This document shows, in pieces, positions 1-9,892 of a stretch of DNA of 64,000 nucleotides (position 1 is its first letter; each line of letters begins with the position of its first letter). The notes under the pieces are model-generated. The model saw only the letters and a program-made list of their open reading frames with translations, was not told where the DNA came from and made no database searches. Source of the stretch: Aplidium turbinatum (Eukaryota; Chordata; Ascidiacea; Aplousobranchia; Polyclinidae); NCBI GenBank assembly GCA_918807975.1, contig OU964918.1, positions 26,520,477 to 26,584,476 of the forward strand, read 5' to 3'. Position numbers and translations under genes: made by a program.

Positions 1-430
1 TCTTACCTCCGTCTTGTTGATGATGAAGAAAGAATTCACCGTGCATTTTTGATGGGAAAGTCCCGCTTAGCCCCTCTCAAAACAGTTTCCATCCCAAGGG
101 TCAAACTCACTGCTACTGCGGCTGCTGCTATGGCCGTGAGGCAAGATAAACTGGTGAGAAGAGAGTTGAGGAAAAGATTTTCTACATTTGTTGCCAATCG
201 ACTGTTCAAGATTGAACAACATATGACCTAGCCTTCGGCATATGACCGAAGTTGAAATCCGTCAAACTACTCCCACTTCGGTGAAGCATATAGGAGCGCA
301 TGATCCGTTCCATTCGAAGGTTCCTAACTGCTCTGATGAAGGAGCAAACTGTTTCAGATGAAGCTTTCATTACTCTGATGGTCGAAGTATAGTCAATCGT
401 AAATTCGCTTCTTAATTGTGCCAAGAGCCA
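1..430 (+). mobile_element. BEL/Pao retrotransposon pol fragment (RNase H/integrase side), cut by window edge
   Basis: Translation from base 1 gives text typical of the BEL/Pao polyprotein after the reverse transcriptase: a MGKSRLAPLKTVSIPR-like stretch at about 50-105 and, in another frame, ERMIRSIRRFLTAL followed by KEQTVSDEAF at about 290-365. The latter is typical of the C-terminal part of the integrase core. It is a broken fossil with several breaks and continues past the left edge. No LTR is visible here. Family assignment rests on recalled motifs. Confidence 0.7.
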
Positions 431-726
431 CTGTGTGTGAAGAAACCACTTGCTTTGTGTTAAAATTCAGTATCGGTAAACCAAGCGAGAGATAATGTCA
501 GGACGCCTTTTTACGAGATGTGTAGGCTACTTTGAATTTGAGTTTAAACGTTTTGACATTCATAAATGTGCACAACAAATCAGGTTTTTATTCCCACTTC
601 AGACTCAATAAATCAAAACAAATAAACGATTGCAAGTTATGGTTGTGACAAGAAGAAGGAGAGATTGTAGGCAAGCATTAAGCTCCTACTTTTGTAACCA
701 GCAGCATCATTAAGTTCATTTCAGCA
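431..726. other. No recognised gene
   Basis: AT-rich sequence between two retroelement fragments. It holds the 19-base word AAGTTATGGTTGTGACAAG near 634-653, which also occurs near 43,272. Nothing else was recognised. Confidence 0.4.
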
Positions 727-1100
727 AATTTCATAGCCTCACAACTTGTGGAGAAGTGGAACTGGAAACACAAATCGAGTGACCATGAATCAGACAGATC
801 TGTCTTACAAGAAATGACGGATCTCTGGAGGGCAACAACCCCAGACGGGGACAACATCTCGGGTGAGTTCACCCCGAAGGAATTTTCCGCCTTCTTCCAC
901 CACATAAAGCCAGGTAAAGCCCTGGGCCTTGACCACCTATGCCCGGAGCTGATACTCCATGCTGCTGCTTCCTTACAGTTCTGTATAAAAGACTTCCTTT
1001 CCTGCTGTTGGCACCACCTGAGTATTTCCAAAATCTGGAGAAGAGCCTTTGTGGTTGCATTTCCTAAGCCGAATAAGCCCCCAGGGGACCCGAAGAGCTG
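727..1100 (+). mobile_element. Jockey-like LINE reverse transcriptase fragment
   Basis: The open stretch at 748-1,119 reads through the start of a LINE reverse transcriptase (KALGLDHLCPELILHAAAS, then IWRRAFVVAFPKPNKPPGD). It is closely similar to the long LINE frame at 19,412-21,130. Similarity stops near 1,100, just after the PGDPKS block, so this copy is cut at both ends. Upstream residues at 748-913 continue the same frame with an EKWNWKHKS and QEMTDLW stretch, probably the linker before the reverse transcriptase. It is non-functional: the fingers, palm and all catalytic motifs are absent. Confidence 0.8.
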
Positions 1101-1177
1101 GACTCTTTATAAGGCATAGGCGGCGCAGGACTTTGGTAACTTTCTTTTTCCAGGTATTTAATAAATTGTCAAAAACA

Positions 1178-1420
1178 ACTTTTATGTTGATGGCTGTTTA
1201 GTGTCTGTGAACTCTGGAAGAAGGAATACGATTGTTGCCACAACTCACTCAGCTGTTCAGTAAAGGTGGCTTTCATTTAACCAAGTGGCTGTCGAATGAC
1301 AAAGATGTTTTGGAATCGATATCCAAGAATGAATGTTTTAAGTGTTTAAGGTACCACACCTTTAATGAGGATTGTATTAACTCACACATATTGGGTGTCT
1401 ATTGGACCAGAAGATCTCCT
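1178..1420 (+). mobile_element. BEL/Pao reverse transcriptase fragment
   Basis: Translation resembles the BEL/Pao reverse transcriptase around and after its catalytic strand, including LFSKGGFHLTKWLSN and HILGVYW, with a YVD-type strand just upstream near 1,183. It is a broken fossil. In a normal BEL element this piece precedes the RNase H/integrase piece, but here it lies downstream of one (1-430), so the two are separate copies or rearranged. Confidence 0.65.
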
Positions 1421-1458
1421 GAAATGGCTGACATTCTGCCAACAATGACAGCAGCACT

Positions 1459-1606
1459 TAAGCAAATTTTAAAATAGATAGAACAATAAACTACTTATTT
1501 GACCTTAATTTAAACTTCATGCATAGACGTGTGAATAGCAAATTTTAAAATAAAATAACAATAAACTATTTGACCTTAATTTAAACCTCATGCATAGACG
1601 TGTGAA
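1459..1606. repeat. Tandem duplication, two units of about 75 bp
   Basis: A block starting GCAAATTTTAAAATA and ending GCATAGACGTGTGAAT is repeated immediately with small differences, including a short deletion in the second unit. It lies just past the BEL/Pao fragment. Confidence 0.8.
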
Positions 1607-1697
1607 TCTAGGAAGCCCACAAATGGATAAATTAGACTAGGCTACACAGCTCAAGCAAAATAGTTCTGATGCTGGAGATGGTTTTAGGGTATTTTAA

Positions 1698-2052
1698 CAA
1701 GACTGTAGAGTCGGGAAAATGAACGACTCCAATTCTTTGCTTTATAACTGGACGACTCCAGTGTTGTCAGATCTTTTAAATTTTGTCATTTTTTATTTTG
1801 TTTTAAATTTAATTTCACTTTAGTTACAATTGAAACGGCAACTTTTCTAAAAACCCGCAAGAACAAACATTATTATTTTCGGGAACAGTCTAAGATTGCA
1901 ACATAGAAAAAAAAATTACAATAGATTGCCAGCAAAAATTTTATTGTTCATCGTTTTGTATCCAGTGGACGTTTTTTTTGTTTTTTTTTTAACGACTACG
2001 ACTCCTACTCCCGACATGCCAAAATCCTTCCATCTCTAACTCCACAGCCCTG
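1698..2052. mobile_element. Degenerate hAT-like MITE with GACTCC-rich ends
   Basis: The left end (CAAGACTGTAGAGTCGGG) and the reverse complement of the right end (CAGGGCTGTGGAGTTAGAG) are similar, and both flanks are rich in the word ACGACTCC. This is the look of an old non-autonomous hAT-type element. The inverted repeats are imperfect and no clean 8-bp target duplication remains. There is no coding content. Confidence 0.45.
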
Positions 2053-2795
2053 GTTTTTGGAGCTCTGAATCCGAATATAGGCTACTGTACATTCGTTTTC
2101 TAAATTGACTCAACTTTTATGATATTCATGTTTTAATATTTTATGCATGACCACCTGATTGCCACATTGCTTAGACTAAATAGTTGTCTTAAGGGAGCTT
2201 AATAAATTCATAACAAAAACTTTTCATTCCAGCTTCTTGTAAAGTGGGCCATAGCTTGCAGTTTTCAGTGGGACAAGTACCGTAGTTAAGGTAAAATTCA
2301 ATAAGTTGTGCTTAGATAAGTTTACAAATTCTCATTTTGTGGGCTACCGAGGTTACTGAAACAATCTTCTTCTTGCGTTTGAGGCTGCCGCAGGTCACCT
2401 CACCTTATCAAATGCAGCCACATCAGGCAATAGATTGTGCGTTCATCGAGCGTTGTTAGGTCTACATAACCTATCTATCCTGAGACCTGTATACAGGACA
2501 TTGGTAAATAATATAATTATGCAGTCTGAATATCTGAGGCACACTGATAGAATAAAACAATTTTGTCAAAGCACAAAAAATGGTAAAACATAAATATTTG
2601 ATGGCCCACATTTGTAAGCTCATGGTAGACTCAAATTTCTCCGCATATATGATAGAATTTCAATCCATCAGAATTTCATCCATCATAAACAAAAGGTGGA
2701 TATGCTGAGCTTGCTGCTTGGTCCAGAACCGTTATAAAGAGCTATTTAGGAAACCATGAAACAGAAAACTACAGTAAGGGGTATAATAGACCTAT
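2053..2795. other. No recognised gene
   Basis: AT-rich sequence. A short GC-richer block near 2,370-2,500 (around GAGGCTGCCGCAGGTCACC) looks like an old dispersed repeat but could not be assigned. No coding signal. Confidence 0.4.
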
Positions 2796-2887
2796 CATGG
2801 GCTCTATCCAAAGGGGGTGAGGGGGGTGATCACCCCTCCACTCATTGTAGTGGGGGGGGTGAGCAATACAAAATCACCCCCCCCCCC

Positions 2888-3050
2888 ACACTCATTTTAC
2901 TTTGAAAAGGTTGTGTGATATTTTATTGATCGAATTTAAAACAATATATATATTTTGGCTGTAACTATTCGGCTGTTGTTACTCATTTGGCTTTGAAAAG
3001 GATTGTGATATTTATTGATCGAGTTTTCAAAAAAATATTTCGGCTGTTAC
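2888..3050. repeat. Imperfect tandem duplication inside the hAT-like element
   Basis: Two related units each contain TTTGAAAAGG, TTTATTGATCGA and a TTTCGGCTGT/TTTGGCTGT stretch, about 100 bp apart. The unit is diverged, so the duplication is not recent. Confidence 0.6.
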
Positions 3051-3737
3051 CACTTTTTTGAATTTTTGATTTGACAACCCTGAACTACGCGCCAGGCGTT
3101 TACACTGTGGAGTTTTAACTTAGTTTGCTTACCCAAAAATGCCCTTCCGACAGTGATGCCGAAGTTAGTTGAGAATTGGAGGGGAGGGGATAAATCACAA
3201 TTTTATCAAATTTTAGACGATTTTGAACATTGGGGGGGTGCATACTTTTATACACAATTTTAGTGGTAGGCTACTGGTATTTACTATTAAATTTATTAAA
3301 CAATCACCGGACCTCGGTAAATTAGCTGCTAACAGCATAATATACAGACAAGAAATCATAAAGATAAAAGCGCTACCAGTGCCCTTGTAAATGACTGTTG
3401 CAAGATTAAGAAACAAGCAAAGAAAAATCGGTACCTCCAGCGGATTCAAACTTATGACCTTCCAATGAATACCTATAGTTTTTCCAAAAAAAAAAAACGG
3501 AAAATACTTTTCTTCTTGCCCTCTCCTTCACTAGAATCATTACACTTAGTGCACTATAGGACAAAGTCACTAGTTAGGAGACTGAAAACAATCGAGGCTA
3601 CAGAAGAGCATCTGCAAATTTATGACAAAAATATTAACTTTCTAACACATCACAAGAACTTATTACAACCTAACATATTGCGTCTTACGGTAGTGCGCAT
3701 TGAAAACTCATTAGCACTGTCGTTTATGCTGATGTCA

Positions 3738-3822
3738 TTAAGAATATTTTGGAGAATGTTGCCAACAATGCTAGCATTCAACCTTGGAGAATGTTGCCAA
3801 CAATGCTAGCATTCAACCTTTC
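3738..3822. repeat. 35-bp unit repeated twice
   Basis: A unit beginning TGGAGAATGTTGCCAACAAT occurs twice in direct succession without visible change, a recent local duplication inside the 2.2 kb element. Confidence 0.85.
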
Positions 3823-3896
3823 CTGTCCCAAAGTATTTCTCAGTCAGGTTTCCAATCTACGAGGATTAGAAAACGACCTCTCACAAGCGGCAGAGC

Positions 3897-4694
3897 TTAC
3901 AACAGGCAAACTAAGAAGATCTTAATCAGGTGGAGTAGTTGAGTATAGAGAGATTTTTCCAACTTGGACAATGCCTGGTAAGCTCTTTTAGCATCGTACA
4001 GAGATTTTGCTCCTATTGCCTTGCTGAATGAATGAATTTGATAACTCATCGATTGTCTATTCAGCTCTGGATAATTTTTGACCATTTCAGAAACTAAGCC
4101 GGTCTTGAAAATTCGTGTAAGTTCTTTATACTTTGCCGAATCGGAATTCAGGCTACTTTTAAACCGTTCTGTCAGTTTAGAGATAACTCTGTCCATGAAC
4201 TGATTGTAAAGTATTTTATAATTCAGTTGAGTGTCTGCAGTAGTTGCCACCAAGCCTCCACCCAATCTTTCAGGAACTCTTCTTTACGTACTGGTGCTCG
4301 CAAAGGCGTGATAAAATAAGCAGCAAATTTTTCCGGAAGGGAAACTGCATTTTTGTTATTGTTCTCAAACTCCAAATCACGATATTTCTCTCGAGTGATT
4401 TTCAGGGTTTGAAATAGCTCTTCACAAGAGACAAGAGTCAATGTCAAGCTTTTTTTTGCAACGTGATACTAAATTGCTCTATAAGTGCCAAAGGCTTCAA
4501 ACTCAGCACAAGTCCCAAATATGTTTGTGCAGTTTCTTCATTACCGCAGTGTCGTGGCCAGTGGCCTGGTCCAACTCGTCCTTAATACCTTCAATGAAGG
4601 TCCTGCATTGTCTAGCGTCAAATCCAAGACAATATTTAGAACTGTAATCAAACATCAATAAAAGAAAAACAACAGCAATTCGAGATGCTTGCAA
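3897..4694 (-). pseudogene. Transposase-like remnant, unassigned
   Basis: Three consecutive minus-strand open blocks (about 4,694-4,503, 4,447-4,223 and 4,265-3,897) have ordinary protein-like composition with charged helices, for example RTFIEGIKDELDQATGHD and FIEGIKDELDQ-type segments followed by a Lys/Glu-rich block. They lie inside an element with hAT-type ends and are probably leftover element coding sequence. I do not recognise a catalytic or dimerisation motif, so family and function are not called. Confidence 0.3.
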
Positions 4695-5022
4695 ACAACT
4701 AGATCGAAGTAGCCTACAACTTCATAGCAAATAGTTTTTTATGAATTATTGGGAGGGGATGGTGCCAAAATATTGGGGTTATATCCCCCTCCCCCAATTT
4801 CGGCACCACTGCCTTCCAAAACATACTCTCTGAAACGAATTGGAAACCCTATGCACGTGGACGATCAATGAAGATGATGCTACGATGAGGGGTCTGGGGG
4901 GCGTAGCCCCCAGAAGTTGAAATGACTATGACGTTTTTAGCAAACTGTCCAAAAATCACCCCCTAAATTATAAAAGTGGATAGAGCCCCTGAGACCTATG
5001 AAGCACCACTGTAGCCTTTAGG

Positions 5023-6547
5023 CAGGGAATGTGATGGGATGGGATGGGATGGGATGGAAGACAGATATTGGAATGGAAGATGGAAAATGTCAAGGATGGA
5101 AAGGAATGGAAGATCTTGATGATGGGATGGAAGACAATCTTTCCTTATTCCATCCCAATTCTATCATTAACTTTTTAACGTTTTATCAAGGCATGCAAAA
5201 TATTCCGTTGTTTGTTGAAATAATTCGATTTTGGGTTCGTATTAAACCAACGGGACTGTTGCCTGACACGTATTTGTCCAACCTACTGTCGTTAGGCAGA
5301 ATTGACCAATCACAAAGCAGTAAACGATTCACACTTCTCCTAAGAGGAGAAAACTTCTTGACGTTTGACAGCATTCCATCATAGGACACTTGTGTTCTAT
5401 GTTTGGAGATTCTCGTGGGTTTTGTTTTGAGAAGGCAGTTAAACAAAATAGATTTTTGTACATTTCGAAACGAAAACCTACAATGGCAAGTTGATAGAAA
5501 ACAGAAGGAAACAAAACAAAAATGTCTCAAAAGTAAGCGTTTGAAAGTATTTGCAACCTGAACAAAAGTAATGTTGCTTCTCAAGTATAATCTACGCTTC
5601 TAGTTCTAACACCAAGCGGTACGTAATCCTTACGAAAATACTGCTGTTAAATTTTTAGCTTAAATTTAGCCTATGGTTTTTAAGTTTATTTGTGGCATAT
5701 TCAACGCGGAATTTACAAAATGTGAAGATGGAATGGAAAATGGAAGAGATTTCTGAGATGGAATGGAGATGGAATGGAGATGGAATGGAGATGGAATGGA
5801 GATGGAATGGAGATGGAATGGAGATGGAATGGAGATGGAATGGAGATGGAATGGAGATGGAATGGAGATGGAATGGAGATGGAATGGAGATGGAATGGAG
5901 ATGGAATGGAGATGGAATGGAGATGGAATGGAGATGGAATGGAGATGGAATGGAGATGGAATGGAGATGGAATGGAGATGGAATGGAGATGGAATGGAGA
6001 TGGAATGGAGATGGAATGGAGATGGAATGGAGATGGAATGGAGATGGAATGGAGATGGAATGGAGATGGAATGGAGATGGAATGGAGATGGAATGGAGAT
6101 GGAATGGAGATGGAATGGAGATGGAATGGAGATGGAATGGAGATGGAATGGAGATGGAATGGAGATGGAATGGAGATGGAATGGAGATGGAATGGAGATG
6201 GAATGGAGATGGAATGGAGATGGAATGGAGATGGAATGGAGATGGAATGGAGATGGAATGGAGATGGAATGGAGATGGAATGGAGATGGAATGGAGATGG
6301 AATGGAGATGGAATGGAGATGGAATGGAGATGGAATGGAGATGGAATGGAGATGGAATGGAGATGGAATGGAGATGGAATGATGGAATGGAGATGGAATG
6401 GAGATGGAATGGAGATGGAATGGAGATGGAATGGAGATGGAATGGAGATGGAATGGAGATGGAATGGAGATGGAATGGAGATGGAATGGAAAAAATTGTC
6501 AGGATGGAAGATGGAAAAATCGTTTTCCATTCAAATCCCATACCCTG
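5023..6547. mobile_element. hAT-like element whose interior is a minisatellite
   Basis: The left end CAGGGAATGTGATGGG and the reverse complement of the right end, CAGGGTATGGGATT, match as inverted termini. The flanking 8-mers CCTTTAGG and CTTGTAGG agree at six of eight bases. GATGG-type repeats occur near both ends and dominate the right half. Nothing between 5,160 and 5,690 looks like a transposase. It is best read as a non-autonomous hAT-type element in which an 11-bp motif has been amplified. Confidence 0.6.
5758..6490. repeat. 11-bp minisatellite, about 66 copies
   Basis: The unit ATGGAATGGAG is repeated with almost no change over about 730 bp. One 8-bp unit near 6,374-6,381 breaks the phase. 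The unit length is not a multiple of three and contains no stop word in any phase, so long open frames appear on both strands (Met/Glu/Trp/Arg/Asn/Gly repeats one way, Ile/Pro/Ser/Phe/His/Leu the other). These are not genes. Near-perfect homogeneity points to recent expansion or ongoing slippage. Confidence 0.98.
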
Positions 6548-6784
6548 CTTGTAGGCCTAATTTGCCCCTTACAAAATAATTGTTCTTAATTGCCATTCTA
6601 TTGAATCATTGTGAAAACAAGAGAATTTTCAATGAAGACCGGGTAGTGGTCTGTTTCTGATGTTAACGATTTGCATTATTTTATGTTTTGCTGCGGTCAA
6701 ACAAATTTTTCTTATATTATGTTGCTTGCATTTGATCTCATCCATTACCCCTGTTGCCCAAACAGCTTTAATTTATAGATTCCG
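6548..6784. other. No recognised gene
   Basis: AT-rich spacer between the minisatellite element and the following dispersed repeat. No feature recognised. Confidence 0.4.
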
Positions 6785-7041
6785 CTCCGGCACTTTATTG
6801 GTCCCACAGGGCAGGGACCAATGAACTTTTTTTTCAAAATTTTAATATCAATAAATTAATAGCAGTTTACATAAGTTAATCTTTTTGACTTCTTCTTTTC
6901 CTTATATCATGCCCAAAACTATAGTGCTACTTTTTACATATCTTATATCTCGCTTCTAGCCTTTTCTCGAATTTTGCTATGCTGACGTGTATTGTTTTGA
7001 TATGATGGTCAGAAATAAAAACAACTGAACTGAACTGAACT
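6785..7041 (+). repeat. 3' end of a LINE or SINE with a CTGAA-type tail
   Basis: The block ends GATGGTCAGAAATAAAAACA followed by ACTGAACTGAACTGAAC, a short tandem tail as found at the 3' ends of some LINEs and LINE-mobilised SINEs. A reverse-oriented relative lies at about 60,331-60,430 and shares GTTTTTATTTCTGACCATCA and the pentamer tail. No coding sequence is preserved. Confidence 0.6.
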
Positions 7042-7687
7042 TGCAGGGGTTTAAGGTTTTATTGTTGGTTTAAATGTTTATTCCCCTGATGACAGCAGAT
7101 ACGCTGCTGGCGGAACAAAGCTTCAATGGCAACAGACGTAACGCAAATGAGTCTCAAGTTCTTTTATTCGTGAGTTCGAATTGAATTTAGATTTTGAATT
7201 TGAAAAGTTATCTTATGAGTCTGAGTCTGAGTTAATTTTCAGTAATATTATGAGTCTCTGTCTGAGTTAAAATTGTTTTGTGCAGAGGTATATATATAAA
7301 CCACTTTCAGATAAAGGGAAAAGCAAACAGTTACGTAATTTAAAATTGGCAAATTCCAACAATGTTTACGAACTAGGTTGAACTCCTGCTAGTGAGATTC
7401 CGTCACGTGGTGAACTGCGGATGTAACGTTTTGTTAAAGCAGAGAAGATTGAAAGCGATGACTTGCCATTAAACAGAATCACTTGAGGAAAGCTGCCGGT
7501 GGTAGGTTATTTGAGTAAAAAATGATCCATCAATATTATCTCGGTGCACAACAGTGAGCCTTCTTAAGAAACGCAACTATTTATTCTCACTGTTGGGTTC
7601 AGTGAGTTTTTAAAAAACGTAAATTTTATGTGAGAATTACATTTTGTAGAGAGCTAAAAACAATGGAAATGCATTCGGGTCCCTACA
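7042..7687 (+). mobile_element. Solo LTR-like unit, copy A (646 bp)
   Basis: The unit starts TGCAGGGGTTTA and ends GGGTCCCTACA, giving TG...CA ends and a short inverted repeat. It is nearly identical along most of its length to the 18,720-19,293 segment and closely related to 17,663-18,331. No internal retroelement genes adjoin it, so it looks like a solo LTR fossil. High identity among copies suggests a fairly recent family. No target duplication is evident at this copy, which abuts the pentamer tail at 7,041. Confidence 0.6.
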
Positions 7688-8601
7688 ATCACTCCCTGCA
7701 AATTTTAAGACCGTGGGATCGAAGATCACACGTTTTAAAATTAACAAAAAGGTGAAAGTAAAACTAAAAAATAAACACGATAATTGATGCAATAATGTGG
7801 TTTTGCAGGTCATAAAAATCAGATTGAAAAATCCTTTCAAAAAGCATGAATAAATGGCCTGAGCAAACAAAGGCACAAAAATATAGAAACGCATTAAAAA
7901 TAATCACAAGTTTCATCGGATGAAAGTCTGGCGCAAGCAAGCCTTGACTTGCTATGTTTTTTTATGTATATATTTTTTGTTTTAAAAAGATATCATGCGA
8001 GCATGGCGTGTGTTCGTCTTTAAATCTCTGGCTTGATTCGAATAATGTCTTTATACTTCAGAGTTCGATATGATTAAGCTTCTCGTTTCTCACTTCATCA
8101 GAGTGTTTTGTTGCGTTTCGAGCTTTCCGAATCGAACCAGGCTTTGTGCGTCACTGCCAGTAAATATGCTCTGTTGATTTCTCCTGAAAGTAATAAAAAT
8201 ACAAGGTGCAGAAATAATGTGTTGTAGCTAAAACAGTATATAAAAAAACGATATCAAAACAATGCAAAGCGAATTAATTCACGCAAGAGCAATTAACAGT
8301 AACAGCAGCACTCACTATAGGACTTCTTATCTCAAAAAAACAAACAGTCTAATTATTGGTAGCGAATTAGAGATAATTTAGAAATACCGTCTGGGATGTA
8401 GAAAAAGGTAAAGAAACATAGAAAAGGTCGCAAGATAACGTTGAAAGAATATAGAGGTAGAGTATTGAAACGAAGAGAGAAAAACACACACGCATTTGGC
8501 TAACGCGAGCGATCGATTGACAAGAACCAAAATATCTGACCACAACTGAAGGATGGCACTGTGCTGAAGTTGAACTTCGTTTATGAAGTTGCAAAAAGCT
8601 T
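7688..8601. other. No recognised gene
   Basis: AT-rich sequence with scattered short open frames on both strands and no motif I can assign. Confidence 0.4.
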
Positions 8602-8692
8602 CCCAGCAAACATTGTACTTCGGCCCAACGTAGTGTGACAGTTGGTAAAATAATGCTCCTCCGTTGGCACTACGTTGTGACCGAAGTTGACC

Positions 8693-9070
8693 CAACGTAT
8701 CTTGCACCATTCGTCGCAGTTGGGACAACTTCTTTAAAATATTTGGGCCAACGTTATCCCAACTCTGCACCCAACGTAGTTAATCGTTGGTACCCTACGA
8801 TGGCCCAACGTATTTTGCACCATTCATCGCAGTTGGGACAACTTATTTTAAAATCTTTGGGCCAACGTTATCCCAACTCTACACCCAACGTAGTTCATCG
8901 TTGGTACCCTACGATGGCCCAACGTATTTTGCACCATTCGTCGCAGTTGAGCCGACTTCTTTTAAAATCTTTGGGTACGTAATCCCAACTCTACTGCCAA
9001 CGTAGTTCATCGTTGGTACCTACGCTGGCCAAACGCACTTTGCACCTTTCGTCGCAGTTGGCCATACATA
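8693..9070. repeat. 114-bp tandem repeat, about 3.3 units
   Basis: Units begin CAACGTATTTTGCACC at 8,693, 8,806 and 8,920, with a degraded partial unit from about 9,031. Each contains CGTCGCAGTTGGGACAACTT, GGGCCAACGTTATCCCAACT and CGTTGGTACCCTACGATGGC. The first unit is one base shorter. Because 114 is divisible by three, short open frames run through the array; these are not genes. It forms the left subterminal region of the TIR-bounded segment. Confidence 0.9.
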
Positions 9071-9892
9071 TTTTGCACTAATCATTGTAGTTGAGCAAAG
9101 TTGGTTAAATTTAACCTGCAATTTAAAGTTGACACTGTCCTGATGATCCATATGCCAATACGATGATCATCTTCTTATACTGAGCAAATTAAAGTCAATG
9201 ATGTAAACAAACGTAAAGTTGTTGAAACATACATTTATTCGAATGGTAAAATGCACCACCCATGCACAATTCACAGCTACGACAAGACATGCACAAAAGT
9301 CTAAAAACACAGTGAACTGAGGTACTTCATGCCTCATCAGAAGACTGCGCCTAGATGTAACAACGTGATCTGTGGCGGCCTCAAACGCCAGTACCTATAA
9401 AACAATATGCAACATATGTAAAGAAAATATACTGTACAGTGCAAACTAGATCGTGTTTACAGCACCGTGAAAGAACATACTCTAATTGCTACATATCTCA
9501 TGGATATGTGTATGCAACACCCGGTTATTTTACAATAACAAGCATTTTTTTAATACATCCTAACATTCCTCAGTATGTTTTAATTCTGTAATACGTAGCC
9601 TATACGATGGGGTGGGGAATGGGTAGGCTATACCGTTATGTTCTATTAACCTCTAACATTAATGCACATTCGTTAATCGTGTTAATGTAGTTTGCCTTCT
9701 CTAACCAGTGCAAATTATTATTGTTATCTTTTGATAGATCTTCGAAGTCAAGTCTTAAAATGTGTGCATATTTCTTGAAGTTCTGCTCCAGTAATAAACT
9801 AATCGCTGGTTTAGTAAATAAAAATGCTTTTATTGCCCTTATTGAGAGAATAGTAACGATTTGTCAGTGACGGAGAGAACAAATGAACATAC

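Larger units (their letters stand above)
2796..4991. mobile_element. 2.2 kb hAT-like element with exact 8-bp target duplication
   Basis: The element begins CATGGGCTCTATCCA and ends TGGATAGAGCCCCTG, forming inverted termini. It is flanked on both sides by AGACCTAT (2,788-2,795 and 4,992-4,999), an exact 8-bp target duplication as made by hAT transposases. G- and C-tracts follow the left end. Inside are two tandem duplications and minus-strand coding-like blocks at 3,900-4,690. No full transposase is readable, so it is probably a decayed or internally deleted copy. Confidence 0.8.

Noticed and set aside
5655-6589. Several overlapping open frames of 200-295 codons on both strands
   Set aside because: They are produced by the 11-bp repeat, which has no stop word in several phases; there is no real protein signal.
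7085-7125. Hammerhead-ribozyme-like core (CTGATGA, a CAGCAG/CTGCTG stem, then an AAC box) in the LTR-like family
   Set aside because: The spacing after the stem and the second conserved box do not fit the hammerhead consensus, and no cleavage-site stem pairing was found at either side.
8635-9005. Frames of 72-115 codons in the 114-bp array, and a CRISPR-like reading
   Set aside because: The frames exist because the unit is divisible by three; there are no spacers and the setting is animal DNA.
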